A stretch of DNA of 64,000 nt from Mycobacterium ostraviense (GCF_002705925.1 NZ_NKRE01000001.1:3803625-3867624); one strand, 5' to 3'. Numbered from the stretch's first letter, positions 49,751 to 58,051 are shown. The notes: generated by a model not told the origin, from the sequence alone. Numbers and translations are program-made.

Positions 49751-50068
49751 ATGACGCATACACCAGAATCTGCCGAACCGACCACCGGCGCGGAGCAGCG
49801 CCGGTATGACGATCGATCTGGCCGGCCCGGTTGGCTAGATCAACTGTTGACCTGGGTGGGCATCATCGCCGGTGTCGTGTTCATCGTTGCTCTGATCTTC
49901 TTCTCCGGGTTCTTCTTGGGTCGGGCTACACACGGCCCTTACGGCGGGCGTGACGGCGGCTGCTCGATGATGGATTCCGGCGGACGGATGGGACCCGGAA
50001 TGGGTCCGGGCGGAATGATGGGTCCTCAGCAAATGCCCAGCACGACAACACCAGCGCCGCACCCGTAG
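49751..50068 (+). CDS. Short Met/Gly-rich membrane protein, probably copper-linked
   Basis: The 105-residue protein has a hydrophilic N-terminus, one strong transmembrane helix (about 35-57, VGIIAGVVFIVALIFFSGFFLG) and a C-terminal tail with CSMMDSGGRMGPGMGPGGMMG. Seven Met and one Cys lie within about 25 residues, then comes a Pro/Thr end. Clustered Met suggests Cu(I) binding outside the membrane. The RicR-like palindrome directly upstream supports copper control. I do not recognise a named family. The gene stands alone. Confidence 0.75.
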   Translation: MTHTPESAEPTTGAEQRRYDDRSGRPGWLDQLLTWVGIIAGVVFIVALIFFSGFFLGRATHGPYGGRDGGCSMMDSGGRMGPGMGPGGMMGPQQMPSTTTPAPHP

Positions 50069-50196
50069 TCGGAGACCTAGGGCCGCGCCAGAACTAGCAG
50101 CGCCCAGCCTCTCATCTTTCGACACAGTTGTTTACGTATGTCATCTGGACCTACTCACACCGCTGGATTGCAGACCGCAGAAAGGGGTCGGGAAAA

Positions 50197-50634
50197 ATGA
50201 TGACAACACGACGTCGGATCACGCTTGCAGCAGCCACCGTGGGGGCTACCGTTGGGCTGATGGTTGTAGCGCTCCCGCTGGTTCCGCCGCTAGATGCCCA
50301 TATCGATAGCGCTGTGCTGTCCGAAATGGGCATGGTGCCCGAAATGCCTATCCCGCCGAGGATCCACTATGGCGCCATCGCCTATGCCCCGACCGGCGAG
50401 TGGGGTAAATCGCGGAATTACTTGACCCCGGCAAAAGCGGAGCAAGTCGCATTGGACCAGTGCGGCCTCGACACCTGCAAGGTGCTCATTGGCTTCAAAC
50501 GATGCGGAGCGGTCGCCTATGACGGCTCGACCTACCAAGGCGGAAGCGGCGTCACGCTCAGCGAGGCAATGGCGGACGCCGTCAACAGGCTCGGCGCCGG
50601 GCAGATCGTCAACTGGCTGTGTAACGGGTTGTGA
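50197..50634 (+). CDS. Exported DUF4189-like protein
   Basis: The product has 145 residues from ATG at 50197 behind AAAGGGG. It has a basic start with RRR and a hydrophobic segment 9-30 (signal peptide or anchor). The mature part contains YGAIAYAPTGEWGKSRNYLTPAKAEQVALDQCG, two Cys pairs (QCGLDTC and FKRCG...NWLC) and a pattern of repeated Ala/Gly strands as in DUF4189. These are small exported proteins of unknown function. It lies 129 bp after the Met-rich protein gene, but a shared transcript is uncertain. Confidence 0.78.
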   Translation: MMTTRRRITLAAATVGATVGLMVVALPLVPPLDAHIDSAVLSEMGMVPEMPIPPRIHYGAIAYAPTGEWGKSRNYLTPAKAEQVALDQCGLDTCKVLIGFKRCGAVAYDGSTYQGGSGVTLSEAMADAVNRLGAGQIVNWLCNGL

Positions 50635-50639
50635 TTCCG

Positions 50640-50736
50640 CGCGGCTAGCCCTCGGCTAGCCCCCGGCTAGCCCCGCCGCGAGTGTGAATTGCTCGACGCC
50701 GCGTCTGGGTGTCGCGTCGTGAGATTCACTGTCGCG
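50640..50736. repeat. Three 11-bp GGCTAGCC units and a dispersed palindrome
   Basis: GGCTAGCC occurs at 50643, 50654 and 50665, exactly 11 bp apart. Then an inverted repeat has arms 50677-50699 and 50714-50736 (18 of 23 pair), with core GTGAAT...TCGACGC and GCGTCGT...ATTCAC. The same type of element occurs at 61708-61764. The region lies between the convergent DUF4189 and acyl-CoA dehydrogenase genes, so it can act as a terminator. Confidence 0.7.
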
Positions 50737-50747
50737 GCTCAGCTGTA

Positions 50748-51542
50748 CTAGAGATGAGCCAGCCGAGGAGCAAATCCCTTGGCTCGCAAAGCAACTCCGG
50801 CCTCCAGCACGAGCTCTTGTGAGCTGCCCAGCAGTCCGTCGAGCACCAGCGACCGCTTGACGTGGCGGTGCAACGCGTGTTCGGCGGTGAAGCCGATGCC
50901 GCCGAGCACCTGCTGGCAATGTCGGGCGACGGTCAGCGCGGCCTGGCCGGCGGCGGCCTTGGCCAGCAAGCACGCGAGCTCGTCGGGTTCGTCGGTGGCG
51001 GCCTGCACGGCGGCTTCGGCGCCCTCGAGGGCGACGAGCGCCTCGGCCAGCCGGTGCCGGACCGCCTGGAAAGACGCGATCGGCCTCCCGAACTGGACGC
51101 GGTCCAGCGCATGCCGGCGTGCCAGCGCCAACATCGCCCGGCCGGTGCCGACCAGCCACCAGCCCACCGCGCGCCGGCCCGCGGCGAGCGGTACCGGATC
51201 GCCCTCTGGCACGCGATGTATCGGCAATTCGCCCAGCGTTGAGTTGGCCCCGTCGTCGCGTTCCCACACCACCCACGAACCCCCCGCGAACGGCAACGGT
51301 ACGGTACCGCCGTCCGCCCGTCCGGCCGCGCGCAGCACCACATCGTTGAGCACGGGAGCGTGCCCGCCGGTCTCGCCGAGCAGCCGGAACACCAAAGGGA
51401 TTGCAACATAAGGTATTTCATCGAGCATGTCGTGCCAGCCGAGATCGGACAACGCCGCGTCGAGCTTGGCGCCCCTGGCCGCGGTCATCGTGGCGCGCAG
51501 GGAGTCGGCCAGCAAGCGCAGTGCCTCGGGCTCCACCGTCAT
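50748..51542 (-). CDS. Acyl-CoA dehydrogenase-like short subunit
   Basis: The product has 264 residues from ATG at 51542. It retains mainly the C-terminal half of the family (RVQFGRPIASFQAVRHRLAEALVALEGAEAAVQ and CQQVLGGIGFTAEHALHRHVKRSLVLDGLLG), with a shortened N-terminal region. It overlaps the preceding full-size acyl-CoA dehydrogenase gene by 4 bp. As at 3613/4508, this looks like one half of a heterotetrameric FadE pair. It is the last gene of the minus-strand CMD-Rieske operon. Confidence 0.82.
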   Translation of the reverse strand: MTVEPEALRLLADSLRATMTAARGAKLDAALSDLGWHDMLDEIPYVAIPLVFRLLGETGGHAPVLNDVVLRAAGRADGGTVPLPFAGGSWVVWERDDGANSTLGELPIHRVPEGDPVPLAAGRRAVGWWLVGTGRAMLALARRHALDRVQFGRPIASFQAVRHRLAEALVALEGAEAAVQAATDEPDELACLLAKAAAGQAALTVARHCQQVLGGIGFTAEHALHRHVKRSLVLDGLLGSSQELVLEAGVALRAKGFAPRLAHL

Positions 51543-52627
51543 TCCTTCCCGAGACCGAGCAGCCGACGGGCGATGATGTTGCGCTGAATCTCGGCGGTAC
51601 CGCCATAGATGGTCGCCGCGCGCGAGTACAGGTATTCCGGTCGCCACGCTGTGTCGTCGAGCTCGAGCGTTCCGGGCAGCAGGTCGCGAACGGTGTCGTA
51701 GAGGCGTTGCTCGGCGGTTGCCAACAGCACCTTGTCAATTGAGGTCTCCGCCCCGAGGCGGGCGCCGCCGGCCAATCGGTGCTGGGTGGCGCGGGAGCGG
51801 CACCGTAGCGTGTGCAACGCGAGATAGGTTGCGCCAAGCGCACCTTCGTCGGGGTCGTCAGCCTCGGCGATCAGCGCGTCGAATCGGGAATACAGATACG
51901 CGATCCGTTGCCAAAAGCAGGTCGAGCGCTCATACGGCAACAGGTCCATCGCCAGCCGCCAGCCGTCTCCCGGGCGGCCCAGCATCCGGCTGGCCGGGAT
52001 CACCACGTTGTCGTAGTAGACCTCGCAGAATTCGTCGACACCGTGCATGGTGCGCAGCGGGCGAATCGTGATGCCGGGCGTGTCCAGGTCGACGACGAAC
52101 GCGGTGAGTCCGTCATGCCCCGGCCCGGTGCGGGTGAGCAGGATGCATCGGGTGGCGAACTGCGCGAAGCTGGTCCACACCTTCTGCCCGTTGACAATCC
52201 AGTCGTCCTCGTGGGGGGCGGCGCGGGTGGACAACGACGCCAGGTCACTGCCCGAACCCGGTTCCGAAAAGCCCTGACACCAGTGCTCGCGACCGCTGAG
52301 CAGCCGCGGCACCAGCCGCGCCGCGAGTTCTGCCGGCGCGTAGTCGATCATCGTGGGCGCGAGCACCTCGACCATCGAGTAGGGGCCCGGTTCGGCCAGC
52401 CGGCGGCCGACCACCTCCTCGCCGACGATCGCTCGCAGCAGCGCGGGCCCGCCCAGTCCGCCGACCTCGACCGGCCAGCCGTAGCGCATCCAACCGGCGT
52501 CGTACAACGCCCGGTGGACACGCGCGAGCTGCTGCATCTGACCGCGCAGCGAATGGTCGGGTCCGGGCGTCAGATCGTGCTCGTCGAGCCATGCGCGCAG
52601 GTCGGCCCGGAACTGTTCGACATTCAC
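51539..52627 (-). CDS. Acyl-CoA dehydrogenase, long subunit of a likely pair
   Basis: The 362-residue protein has QGFSEPGSGSDLASLSTRA near 118, NGQKVWTSFAQFA, and the C-terminal GGTAEIQRNIIARRLLGLG. It overlaps the SnoaL-like gene upstream (4 bp) and the short subunit downstream (4 bp), so all three are translated together. Same length as the dehydrogenase at 4508. Heterotetramers of this type in M. tuberculosis act on side chains of steroid CoA esters; here the substrate is unknown. Confidence 0.88.
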   Translation of the reverse strand: MNVEQFRADLRAWLDEHDLTPGPDHSLRGQMQQLARVHRALYDAGWMRYGWPVEVGGLGGPALLRAIVGEEVVGRRLAEPGPYSMVEVLAPTMIDYAPAELAARLVPRLLSGREHWCQGFSEPGSGSDLASLSTRAAPHEDDWIVNGQKVWTSFAQFATRCILLTRTGPGHDGLTAFVVDLDTPGITIRPLRTMHGVDEFCEVYYDNVVIPASRMLGRPGDGWRLAMDLLPYERSTCFWQRIAYLYSRFDALIAEADDPDEGALGATYLALHTLRCRSRATQHRLAGGARLGAETSIDKVLLATAEQRLYDTVRDLLPGTLELDDTAWRPEYLYSRAATIYGGTAEIQRNIIARRLLGLGKE

Positions 52628-53043
52628 GGGGCGGGACGCCCGACGGCGTGCGGGCGCCCGGAGTCATGCGCGCCGCTGCGCCGGATGAACGTCATCGCGC
52701 GGGTTTTCAGCCGCCAGCCATCGGACGTGCGCAGGTAGGTGTCGCGGTAGTAGCCGATTCGCATGTCGTGGGTGGTGTGTTCAATAAAGCACAGCGGCTG
52801 GGTGCCGGTTGCCGAATCACCGTCGAGATCCACCAGCGCGGTTCCGGTGAGAAACAAGCCCTTTGGGGCCGCGGCCACCAATTGCGGAAACCTGTCGAGG
52901 TGATAGGTGTCGCCGAAGGCGCTGTATGTCCCGTCGGGCGTGAAGACACTCAGCAGCCCCTCGATGTCTTCCTGGGTGATGGTGACGGCATAGCGTGCCA
53001 GCAACTGCTGGATCTCGACCAGGTCGTCAGTTCTGCTGGGCAT
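52624..53043 (-). CDS. SnoaL/NTF2-like protein
   Basis: The product has 139 residues from ATG at 53043. NTF2-like cone fold: EIQQLLARYAVTITQEDIEGLLSVFTPDGTYSAFG at the start, then DTYLRTSDGWRLKTRAMTFIRR near 100-121. Such proteins include polyketide cyclases, ketosteroid isomerase relatives and the beta subunits of ring-hydroxylating oxygenases. In an operon with a Rieske oxygenase alpha subunit (54570) a beta-subunit-like or isomerase role are both possible. Start codon lies 1 bp after the stop of the amidohydrolase gene. Confidence 0.75.
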   Translation of the reverse strand: MPSRTDDLVEIQQLLARYAVTITQEDIEGLLSVFTPDGTYSAFGDTYHLDRFPQLVAAAPKGLFLTGTALVDLDGDSATGTQPLCFIEHTTHDMRIGYYRDTYLRTSDGWRLKTRAMTFIRRSGAHDSGRPHAVGRPAP

Positions 53044-53044
53044 G

Positions 53045-54259
53045 TTATCGGACAAAGACCTTGCCGCCTTTCATGACAAAGCTGACGTTGCGGGTAACGG
53101 TGATGTCTTCCAACGGGTTTCCCGGCACGGCGATGATGTCCGCCAACTGGCCAGCGGCAAGCCGGCCCCGGTCGGCGACGTTGATCAGCTCGGCGGCGGT
53201 CACCGTGGCTGCCCGCAGCACGGCCAGCGGCGGGATACCCCACTCGACGAGGGTGACCAGCTCGTCGGCGTTGCGGCCGTGCGGTATCGCGGGAGCGTCA
53301 GTGCCGACGGCGATCTTCACGCCGGCCCGGTAAGCGGCCAGCATCGAGGTGCGCGCCCGCGGGAACATCTCGGCGGCCTTGGCCTGCAACTCGGGCGCGG
53401 CATGGGAGACGTCCATCGCATCGCCGTCGGCCAGGCGGCGGGTCGACACCAGAAACGTGCCGTGCGCCACCATCGTCGCGATCGCCTCGTCGTCGACGAG
53501 GAAGCCGTGCTCGATGCAGTCGATGCCGGCGGCGACGGCGTGCCGGACCGCGTCGGCGCCGTGTGTGTGCGCGGCGACCCGCAGCCCGCGCCGGTGCGCC
53601 TCGTCGACGATAGCGCGCAGCTCTTCGTCGGAATAGTGTTGCGCGCCAGGCGGTCCCGTCAGCGACATCACTCCGCCGGAGCAGCAGACCTTGATCAGCT
53701 GAGCGCCGTGCTTGATCTGGTAGCGCACCGCCTTGCGTATCTCGTCGATGCCGTTGGCTATGCCTTCCTCGACGGTGAGGTCCAGCACGTGCGGTGCGAA
53801 GGCGGCGAACATGGTGGGGTCGAGATGCCCGCCGGTGGGTGTAATGGCATGTCCCGCAGGCACTATCCGGGGTCCGTCGATCCAGCCGGCATCGATGGCC
53901 CTGCCCAGCGCGACATCGAGTAGGTACCCGCCGGTCTTGACGAACAAGCCCAGATTGCGCACCGTGGTGAACCCGGCGCGCAGCGTGCGGCGGGCATTGC
54001 CGACCGCACGCAACACCCGCGTCGGCGGGTCATCCTGCACCTGCGACAAACCGGGCTTCTCCCCGCGCCCGCCCATCAGCAGATTGACTTCCATGTCCAT
54101 CAGCCCGGGCAGCAGGATCTGGTCGCCCAGATCGATCACGTCACCCTCGGAAGCGCCACCGATGCCGACGATCCGGTCGCCGTCCACCCGCACCACGCCG
54201 GGCCGGACGATCTCGCCGGCGTCAATGTCGAGCAGCCCGGCGGCCTTGACCGTAATCAC
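53045..54259 (-). CDS. Amidohydrolase-superfamily protein with altered metal motif
   Basis: The 404-residue protein resembles imidazolonepropionase-like amidohydrolases: LLPGLMD at about 50, Lys in QLIKVCCSGGVMS near 193, HTHG near 229, EHGFL near 246, GTDAPAIPHG near 315 and a C-terminal LADIIAVPGNP. After LPGLMD the usual HxH pair is replaced by Glu-Val-Asn (DMEVNLL), while the Lys, two His and Asp remain. The active site must therefore differ from the standard binuclear one. GTG at 54259. It lies between hypothetical and SnoaL-like genes of the Rieske operon. Confidence 0.82.
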   Translation of the reverse strand: MITVKAAGLLDIDAGEIVRPGVVRVDGDRIVGIGGASEGDVIDLGDQILLPGLMDMEVNLLMGGRGEKPGLSQVQDDPPTRVLRAVGNARRTLRAGFTTVRNLGLFVKTGGYLLDVALGRAIDAGWIDGPRIVPAGHAITPTGGHLDPTMFAAFAPHVLDLTVEEGIANGIDEIRKAVRYQIKHGAQLIKVCCSGGVMSLTGPPGAQHYSDEELRAIVDEAHRRGLRVAAHTHGADAVRHAVAAGIDCIEHGFLVDDEAIATMVAHGTFLVSTRRLADGDAMDVSHAAPELQAKAAEMFPRARTSMLAAYRAGVKIAVGTDAPAIPHGRNADELVTLVEWGIPPLAVLRAATVTAAELINVADRGRLAAGQLADIIAVPGNPLEDITVTRNVSFVMKGGKVFVR

Positions 54260-54262
54260 CTG

Positions 54263-54598
54263 TCAGATCACCGGCTCCTTGATCAGCTCCACCCAGGCCG
54301 CGCCGCTGTCGGGTACCCGCGGCTGCTTCCAGGCCTCCACCGGAAACGACACCATGATCAGCGACTGCATCACGTGCATCAGCGTCCGTGCGTCCTCGGG
54401 CAGATCGTCGAGCGGATACTTGTCACAGTAGGCGATCGCGTCGTTCAGGCGGGGGAATGCCGCGTCGTAAAACGCCTGCATCTCCGACATGGAAGAGGCC
54501 AACCGCTTGGCGTAGCGCTCGGGCTCGGTGGCCAGGTCCCAGTCCAGATAGGGCTCGAGGTCGGCGAATTCAGCGGGCAGCTTGCTTGGCGTGGCCAT
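54263..54598 (-). CDS. Hypothetical protein of the Rieske operon
   Basis: The protein has 111 residues: MATPSKLPAEFADLEPYLDW and a mostly helical, acidic body (RYAKRLASSMSEMQAFYDAAFPRLNDAIAYCDKYPL) ending VELIKEPVI. No signal peptide or membrane segment. I do not recognise a domain; the charge pattern suggests a small helical protein that may bind a partner. Its ATG lies 29 bp inside the end of the Rieske oxygenase gene, so it is translated with it and probably serves it. Confidence 0.7.
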   Translation of the reverse strand: MATPSKLPAEFADLEPYLDWDLATEPERYAKRLASSMSEMQAFYDAAFPRLNDAIAYCDKYPLDDLPEDARTLMHVMQSLIMVSFPVEAWKQPRVPDSGAAWVELIKEPVI

Positions 54599-55862
54599 TG
54601 TTGCGGTACTCCTTGACGTAGTCCCCGGTCATCTTGTGCAGATGCCGAAGCAGAATTTCCTGATCGCACAACGGAAATTCGGTGACCACCTTGGTGCCGA
54701 TCATGGTCTGGGTGGCTTCCAGGGTGTTGGCGTCCTGCAGCGCGTATTCCTTGAACGTGACGGCGGCCAGCTCTTGGGCCAACCGCTCCCGCGCGTTTCG
54801 CGGCGGCACGAAATACAGGCTGGTCTCAAAGATGTGCCTGTCCACCGCGGTCGGCCAGTAGTGGTAGGTGAGATACCAGCCGGGCGCCCAGATCAGCAGC
54901 ATGAAGTTCGGGAAGAACAGAAACGAGTCGATGCCCCACTGCTTTGCCTTGCACGGGTTGATGCCCGGCGGCAGCTCATCGAGTTGACTGATCAAGTCGG
55001 GACGGTCCCAGGGGCCGAACAGCCCACTGCGCAGCACCCGGTCCATGGGCTTGACCATGCTCAGGTCGGCGGGTGGCGACTGACCGCCCCAGACCGAGAT
55101 CATCGCGTGCGGGCCCGTCAGCTCATAGTGCAGCGCCTCGAAGCCGTATTTCATCATCTTGGCGGCTTCATCCTTGGTGTACTGGCCCTGGTGCAGTACC
55201 GGCGCGTGGTAGAACTCCGCGAACGCGTCGATGAACAGCTTCCAGTTGCTGCCGACGTCGGCCTTGTAGGAATACACCTCGGTCATCTCGTGGAAGGGGT
55301 AACCCTCGATGCCTTTGGCCATCGGGCCCAGGTATTCGGTAAGCGGCGTCGCGTTTGGGTCGAGGTTGACGAAGACGAACCCCTCCCACACCTCGCAGCG
55401 CACCGGCTTGAGGCCGTACTGGCTTTTGTCGACGTCGAAGAACTCGTCCTCCTGTTGGATGAAGGTCAGCTCGCCGTCGAGGCTGTAGCGCCAGGCATGG
55501 TATTTGCAGGTGAACTGCCGACAGGTGCCCGCGGTCTCTTCGTGCGGAAAGTCGTTCCATACCAGCTTGTTTCCGCGGTGACGGCAGATGTTGTGGAAGG
55601 CCCGGATCACGCCGTCCTTGCCTTTGACGACGATCACCGACATGCCGGCGCCGGCCGACGGCAGCTCCTTGGTGAAGTAACTGCCGGTCCGGGGCAGGCG
55701 TTCGACACGGCCGACGTTGAGCCAGGTGCGCCGGAAGATCGCCTGCTGTTCCTCGGCGAAGTACTGCGGGTCGATCGAATCGGTGTAGTCGACCGGTGCG
55801 GTGCCCAATTCGGGATAGTTTTGCGTCCAGCTCCCCGCGGCTGGTTTGGTGAAGTGGGGCAA
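54570..55862 (-). CDS. Rieske non-heme iron oxygenase, alpha subunit
   Basis: The product has 430 residues from TTG at 55862, preceded by GAGAGG. The Rieske cluster ligands are C93-x-H95 (CRHRGN) and C119-x2-H122 (CKYHAW). The mononuclear iron site is visible in FIDAFAEFYHAPVLH near 208-222, with Asp bridge and two His. Such enzymes put oxygen onto aromatic or alicyclic substrates. No separate beta subunit or reductase is adjacent except a SnoaL-like protein. The [2Fe-2S] ferredoxin at 1832, under the same operator motif, is a possible donor. Confidence 0.88.
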   Translation of the reverse strand: MPHFTKPAAGSWTQNYPELGTAPVDYTDSIDPQYFAEEQQAIFRRTWLNVGRVERLPRTGSYFTKELPSAGAGMSVIVVKGKDGVIRAFHNICRHRGNKLVWNDFPHEETAGTCRQFTCKYHAWRYSLDGELTFIQQEDEFFDVDKSQYGLKPVRCEVWEGFVFVNLDPNATPLTEYLGPMAKGIEGYPFHEMTEVYSYKADVGSNWKLFIDAFAEFYHAPVLHQGQYTKDEAAKMMKYGFEALHYELTGPHAMISVWGGQSPPADLSMVKPMDRVLRSGLFGPWDRPDLISQLDELPPGINPCKAKQWGIDSFLFFPNFMLLIWAPGWYLTYHYWPTAVDRHIFETSLYFVPPRNARERLAQELAAVTFKEYALQDANTLEATQTMIGTKVVTEFPLCDQEILLRHLHKMTGDYVKEYRNNGHAKQAAR

Positions 55863-55866
55863 GGTA

Positions 55867-56409
55867 CTACCTCTCTTGTTTCGAGTCTTGTTCCAGCTCG
55901 ACGCCAAAAGTGTTGAAAGCCATGGCCAGTAGTGCATAGCAGCCGACCGTGAACACGTAGTCCATTCGCTGACGGTCGTCGAGGCGTTCGCCGAGAGCGG
56001 CCCAGGTCTCGTCGGACAACTCCGACTTCTCGTCGAGTTCGTCGACGCCGGTGAGCACCGCGCGTTCGAAGTCGTCGCCGGCTTCACCGCGGCGGACCGC
56101 GGCCACCTCGTCTTCGCCGATTCCGGCCTTTCGGGCCAGCGACACGTGATGGGTCCACTCGTAGGCGCAGCCGCGACGATGCGCAATCCGCAGGATGGCC
56201 AGTTCGCGGATCCGGGGCGGCAATGTGGAGGCGAACAACAGGTGGATGTTGAATCGCAGGAACGCCTTGGCCAGCGCGGGGTGATGGGCGAACGTCGACA
56301 GCGCGTTGCCGGCGTCTCCCGGGTTGCGGCGTTCCGGGGGCAACATGCCCGAGAGCGACTGCCGGACGCTCTCGTCCCACTGGTCGGCCGGCAGTGGCGG
56401 CAGACGCAT
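55867..56409 (-). CDS. Carboxymuconolactone decarboxylase-family protein
   Basis: The product has 180 residues from ATG at 56409 with ribosome binding site GAGGAGG; the longer frame up to 56511 would run through the operator. The CMD/AhpD-type helical core contains FASTLPPRIRELAILRIAHRRGCAYEWTHHVSLARKAGI. Members are either gamma-carboxymuconolactone decarboxylases or AhpD-like antioxidant proteins; the usual CxxC is absent here, with one Cys before the EWTHH sequence. It is the first gene of the seven-gene minus-strand operon ending at 50748. Confidence 0.8.
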   Translation of the reverse strand: MRLPPLPADQWDESVRQSLSGMLPPERRNPGDAGNALSTFAHHPALAKAFLRFNIHLLFASTLPPRIRELAILRIAHRRGCAYEWTHHVSLARKAGIGEDEVAAVRRGEAGDDFERAVLTGVDELDEKSELSDETWAALGERLDDRQRMDYVFTVGCYALLAMAFNTFGVELEQDSKQER

Positions 56410-56454
56410 CCGACGGCCTCCTCTCGACGCTTTGTCCCGATCCTCTCTTGTCCG

Positions 56455-56469
56455 GAGAATCAGATTCTC
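56455..56469. promoter_or_regulatory. GAGAAT palindrome before the CMD-Rieske operon
   Basis: GAGAATCAGATTCTC has fully paired 7-bp arms and one central base. It lies 46 bp before the CMD start. It differs from the site at 48337 only in the three central positions on either side of the axis. It is followed by TTTCCAACTAATAGAG, a sequence repeated at 56588 after the half-site there. Confidence 0.75.
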
Positions 56470-56577
56470 ATTTCCAACTAATAGAGTTGCATGATTCGTT
56501 TCCCGGGTCAATCCCGCTGCGTGGAGTTTCGCTGCGCCCGCCCGCGCAGCTGCGCTGAATGTTGATTCTCACTTCGC

Positions 56578-56596
56578 GAGAAGATAGTTTCCAACA
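56578..56596. promoter_or_regulatory. Possible half-operator before the amidohydrolase gene
   Basis: GAGAAGATAG matches the left half of the 21-bp palindrome at 2172, but the right half (TTTCCAACA) does not pair. A GATTCTC half-site lies 16 bp upstream at 56563. Both are about 100 bp before the ATG at 56690. This could be a weak site for the same regulator. Confidence 0.4.
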
Positions 56597-56689
56597 GTAG
56601 AGAGCTTGGAGGCAGTGGTGGCTCGCCGATGCCGGCTCGGTGGCCGCCCGCGGAGACACTCGATGGGCCCAAGGGAGAGGGGTACGGCC

Positions 56690-57988
56690 ATGAACAAAGA
56701 GGACATGATCCTGATCAGCGTCGACGACCACACCGTTGAGCCGCCGAACATGTTCAAGAACCACCTGTCGTCGAAATACCTCGACGACGCACCGCGGCTG
56801 GTGCACAACCCCGACGGCTCGGACATGTGGAAGTTCCGCGACACGGTGATCCCGAATGTGGCGCTCAACGCGGTGGCCGGCCGGCCCAAGGAGGAATACG
56901 GGATCGAGCCCACGGGTCTGGACGAGATTCGGCCGGGTTGTTACAACGTCGACGAACGAGTCAAGGACATGAATGCCGGCGGCATCCTGGCTTCGATCTG
57001 CTTCCCGTCGTTCCCGGGCTTTGCCGGGCGGCTGTTTGCCACCGACGATCCCGATTTCTCGGTGGCGCTGGTGCAGGCCTACAACGACTGGCACATCGAT
57101 GAGTGGTGCGGTGCCTACCCGGCGCGGTTCATCCCGATGGCGATACCGGTGATCTGGGATGCCGAGGCGTGTGCGGCGGAGGTGCGTCGGGTGTCGAAGA
57201 AGGGTGTGCGCGCGCTGACCTTCACCGAGAACCCGGCCGCGATGGGCTACCCCAGCTTCCACAACGAGTACTGGAACCCGCTGTGGAAGGCGTTGTGCGA
57301 CACCAACACCGTGATGAACATCCATATCGGATCGTCGGGCCGGCTCGCGATCACCGCGCCGGACGCGCCGATGGACGTGATGATCACGCTGCAGCCGATG
57401 AACATCGTGCAGGCCGCCGCGGACCTGCTGTGGTCACGGCCCATCAAGGAGTACCCGGATCTGAAGATCGCGCTCTCGGAGGGCGGGACCGGATGGATCC
57501 CCTACTTCCTGGAGCGAGCGGACCGCACCTACGAGATGCACTCGACGTGGACGCATCAGAACTTCGGCGGCAAGCTGCCCTCCGATGTGTTCCGCGAGCA
57601 CTTCCTCACCTGCTTCATCAGCGACAAGGTGGGCGTGGCGCTGCGCAACATGATTGGCATCGACAACATCTGCTGGGAGGCCGACTACCCGCACAGCGAC
57701 TCGATGTGGCCGGGCGCACCCGAGGAACTCTGGGACGTCCTGTCGGTGAACAACGTGCCGGACGACGAGATCAACAAGATGACCCACCAGAACGCGATGC
57801 GCTGGTACTCGTTCGACCCGTTCACCCACATCACGCCGGAGCAGGCGACGATCGGCGCGTTGCGCAAGGCCGCCGAGGGCCACGACGTGTCCATTCGGGC
57901 GCTCAGCCACCACAAGGACCAGCGGGCGGGTTCGTCGTTCGCGGAGTTTGCGGCCAGCGCGAAAGAGCTTACCGGCAACCAGGATTGA
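56690..57988 (+). CDS. PF04909 amidohydrolase family protein
   Basis: The product has 432 residues from ATG at 56690. Metal-site traces: SVDDHTVEPP near 11-20, a central NIHIGSSG, and WEADYPHSDSMWPGAPEEL near 338. A Trp- and His-rich C-terminal part (MRWYSFDPFTHITPEQ) follows. The branch contains decarboxylases and hydrolases of aromatic and alicyclic acids. It is related to the protein at 36420 but distinctly longer. It is divergent from the CMD-Rieske operon and followed by an acyl-CoA dehydrogenase gene 63 bp downstream, probably one unit. Confidence 0.83.
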   Translation: MNKEDMILISVDDHTVEPPNMFKNHLSSKYLDDAPRLVHNPDGSDMWKFRDTVIPNVALNAVAGRPKEEYGIEPTGLDEIRPGCYNVDERVKDMNAGGILASICFPSFPGFAGRLFATDDPDFSVALVQAYNDWHIDEWCGAYPARFIPMAIPVIWDAEACAAEVRRVSKKGVRALTFTENPAAMGYPSFHNEYWNPLWKALCDTNTVMNIHIGSSGRLAITAPDAPMDVMITLQPMNIVQAAADLLWSRPIKEYPDLKIALSEGGTGWIPYFLERADRTYEMHSTWTHQNFGGKLPSDVFREHFLTCFISDKVGVALRNMIGIDNICWEADYPHSDSMWPGAPEELWDVLSVNNVPDDEINKMTHQNAMRWYSFDPFTHITPEQATIGALRKAAEGHDVSIRALSHHKDQRAGSSFAEFAASAKELTGNQD

Positions 57989-58051
57989 GGCGCCCCATGC
58001 TGGCCAGCCGGGAGGTACCCCCAGCTCGCGCTGAAAGGAGGCGCGCAGGGG

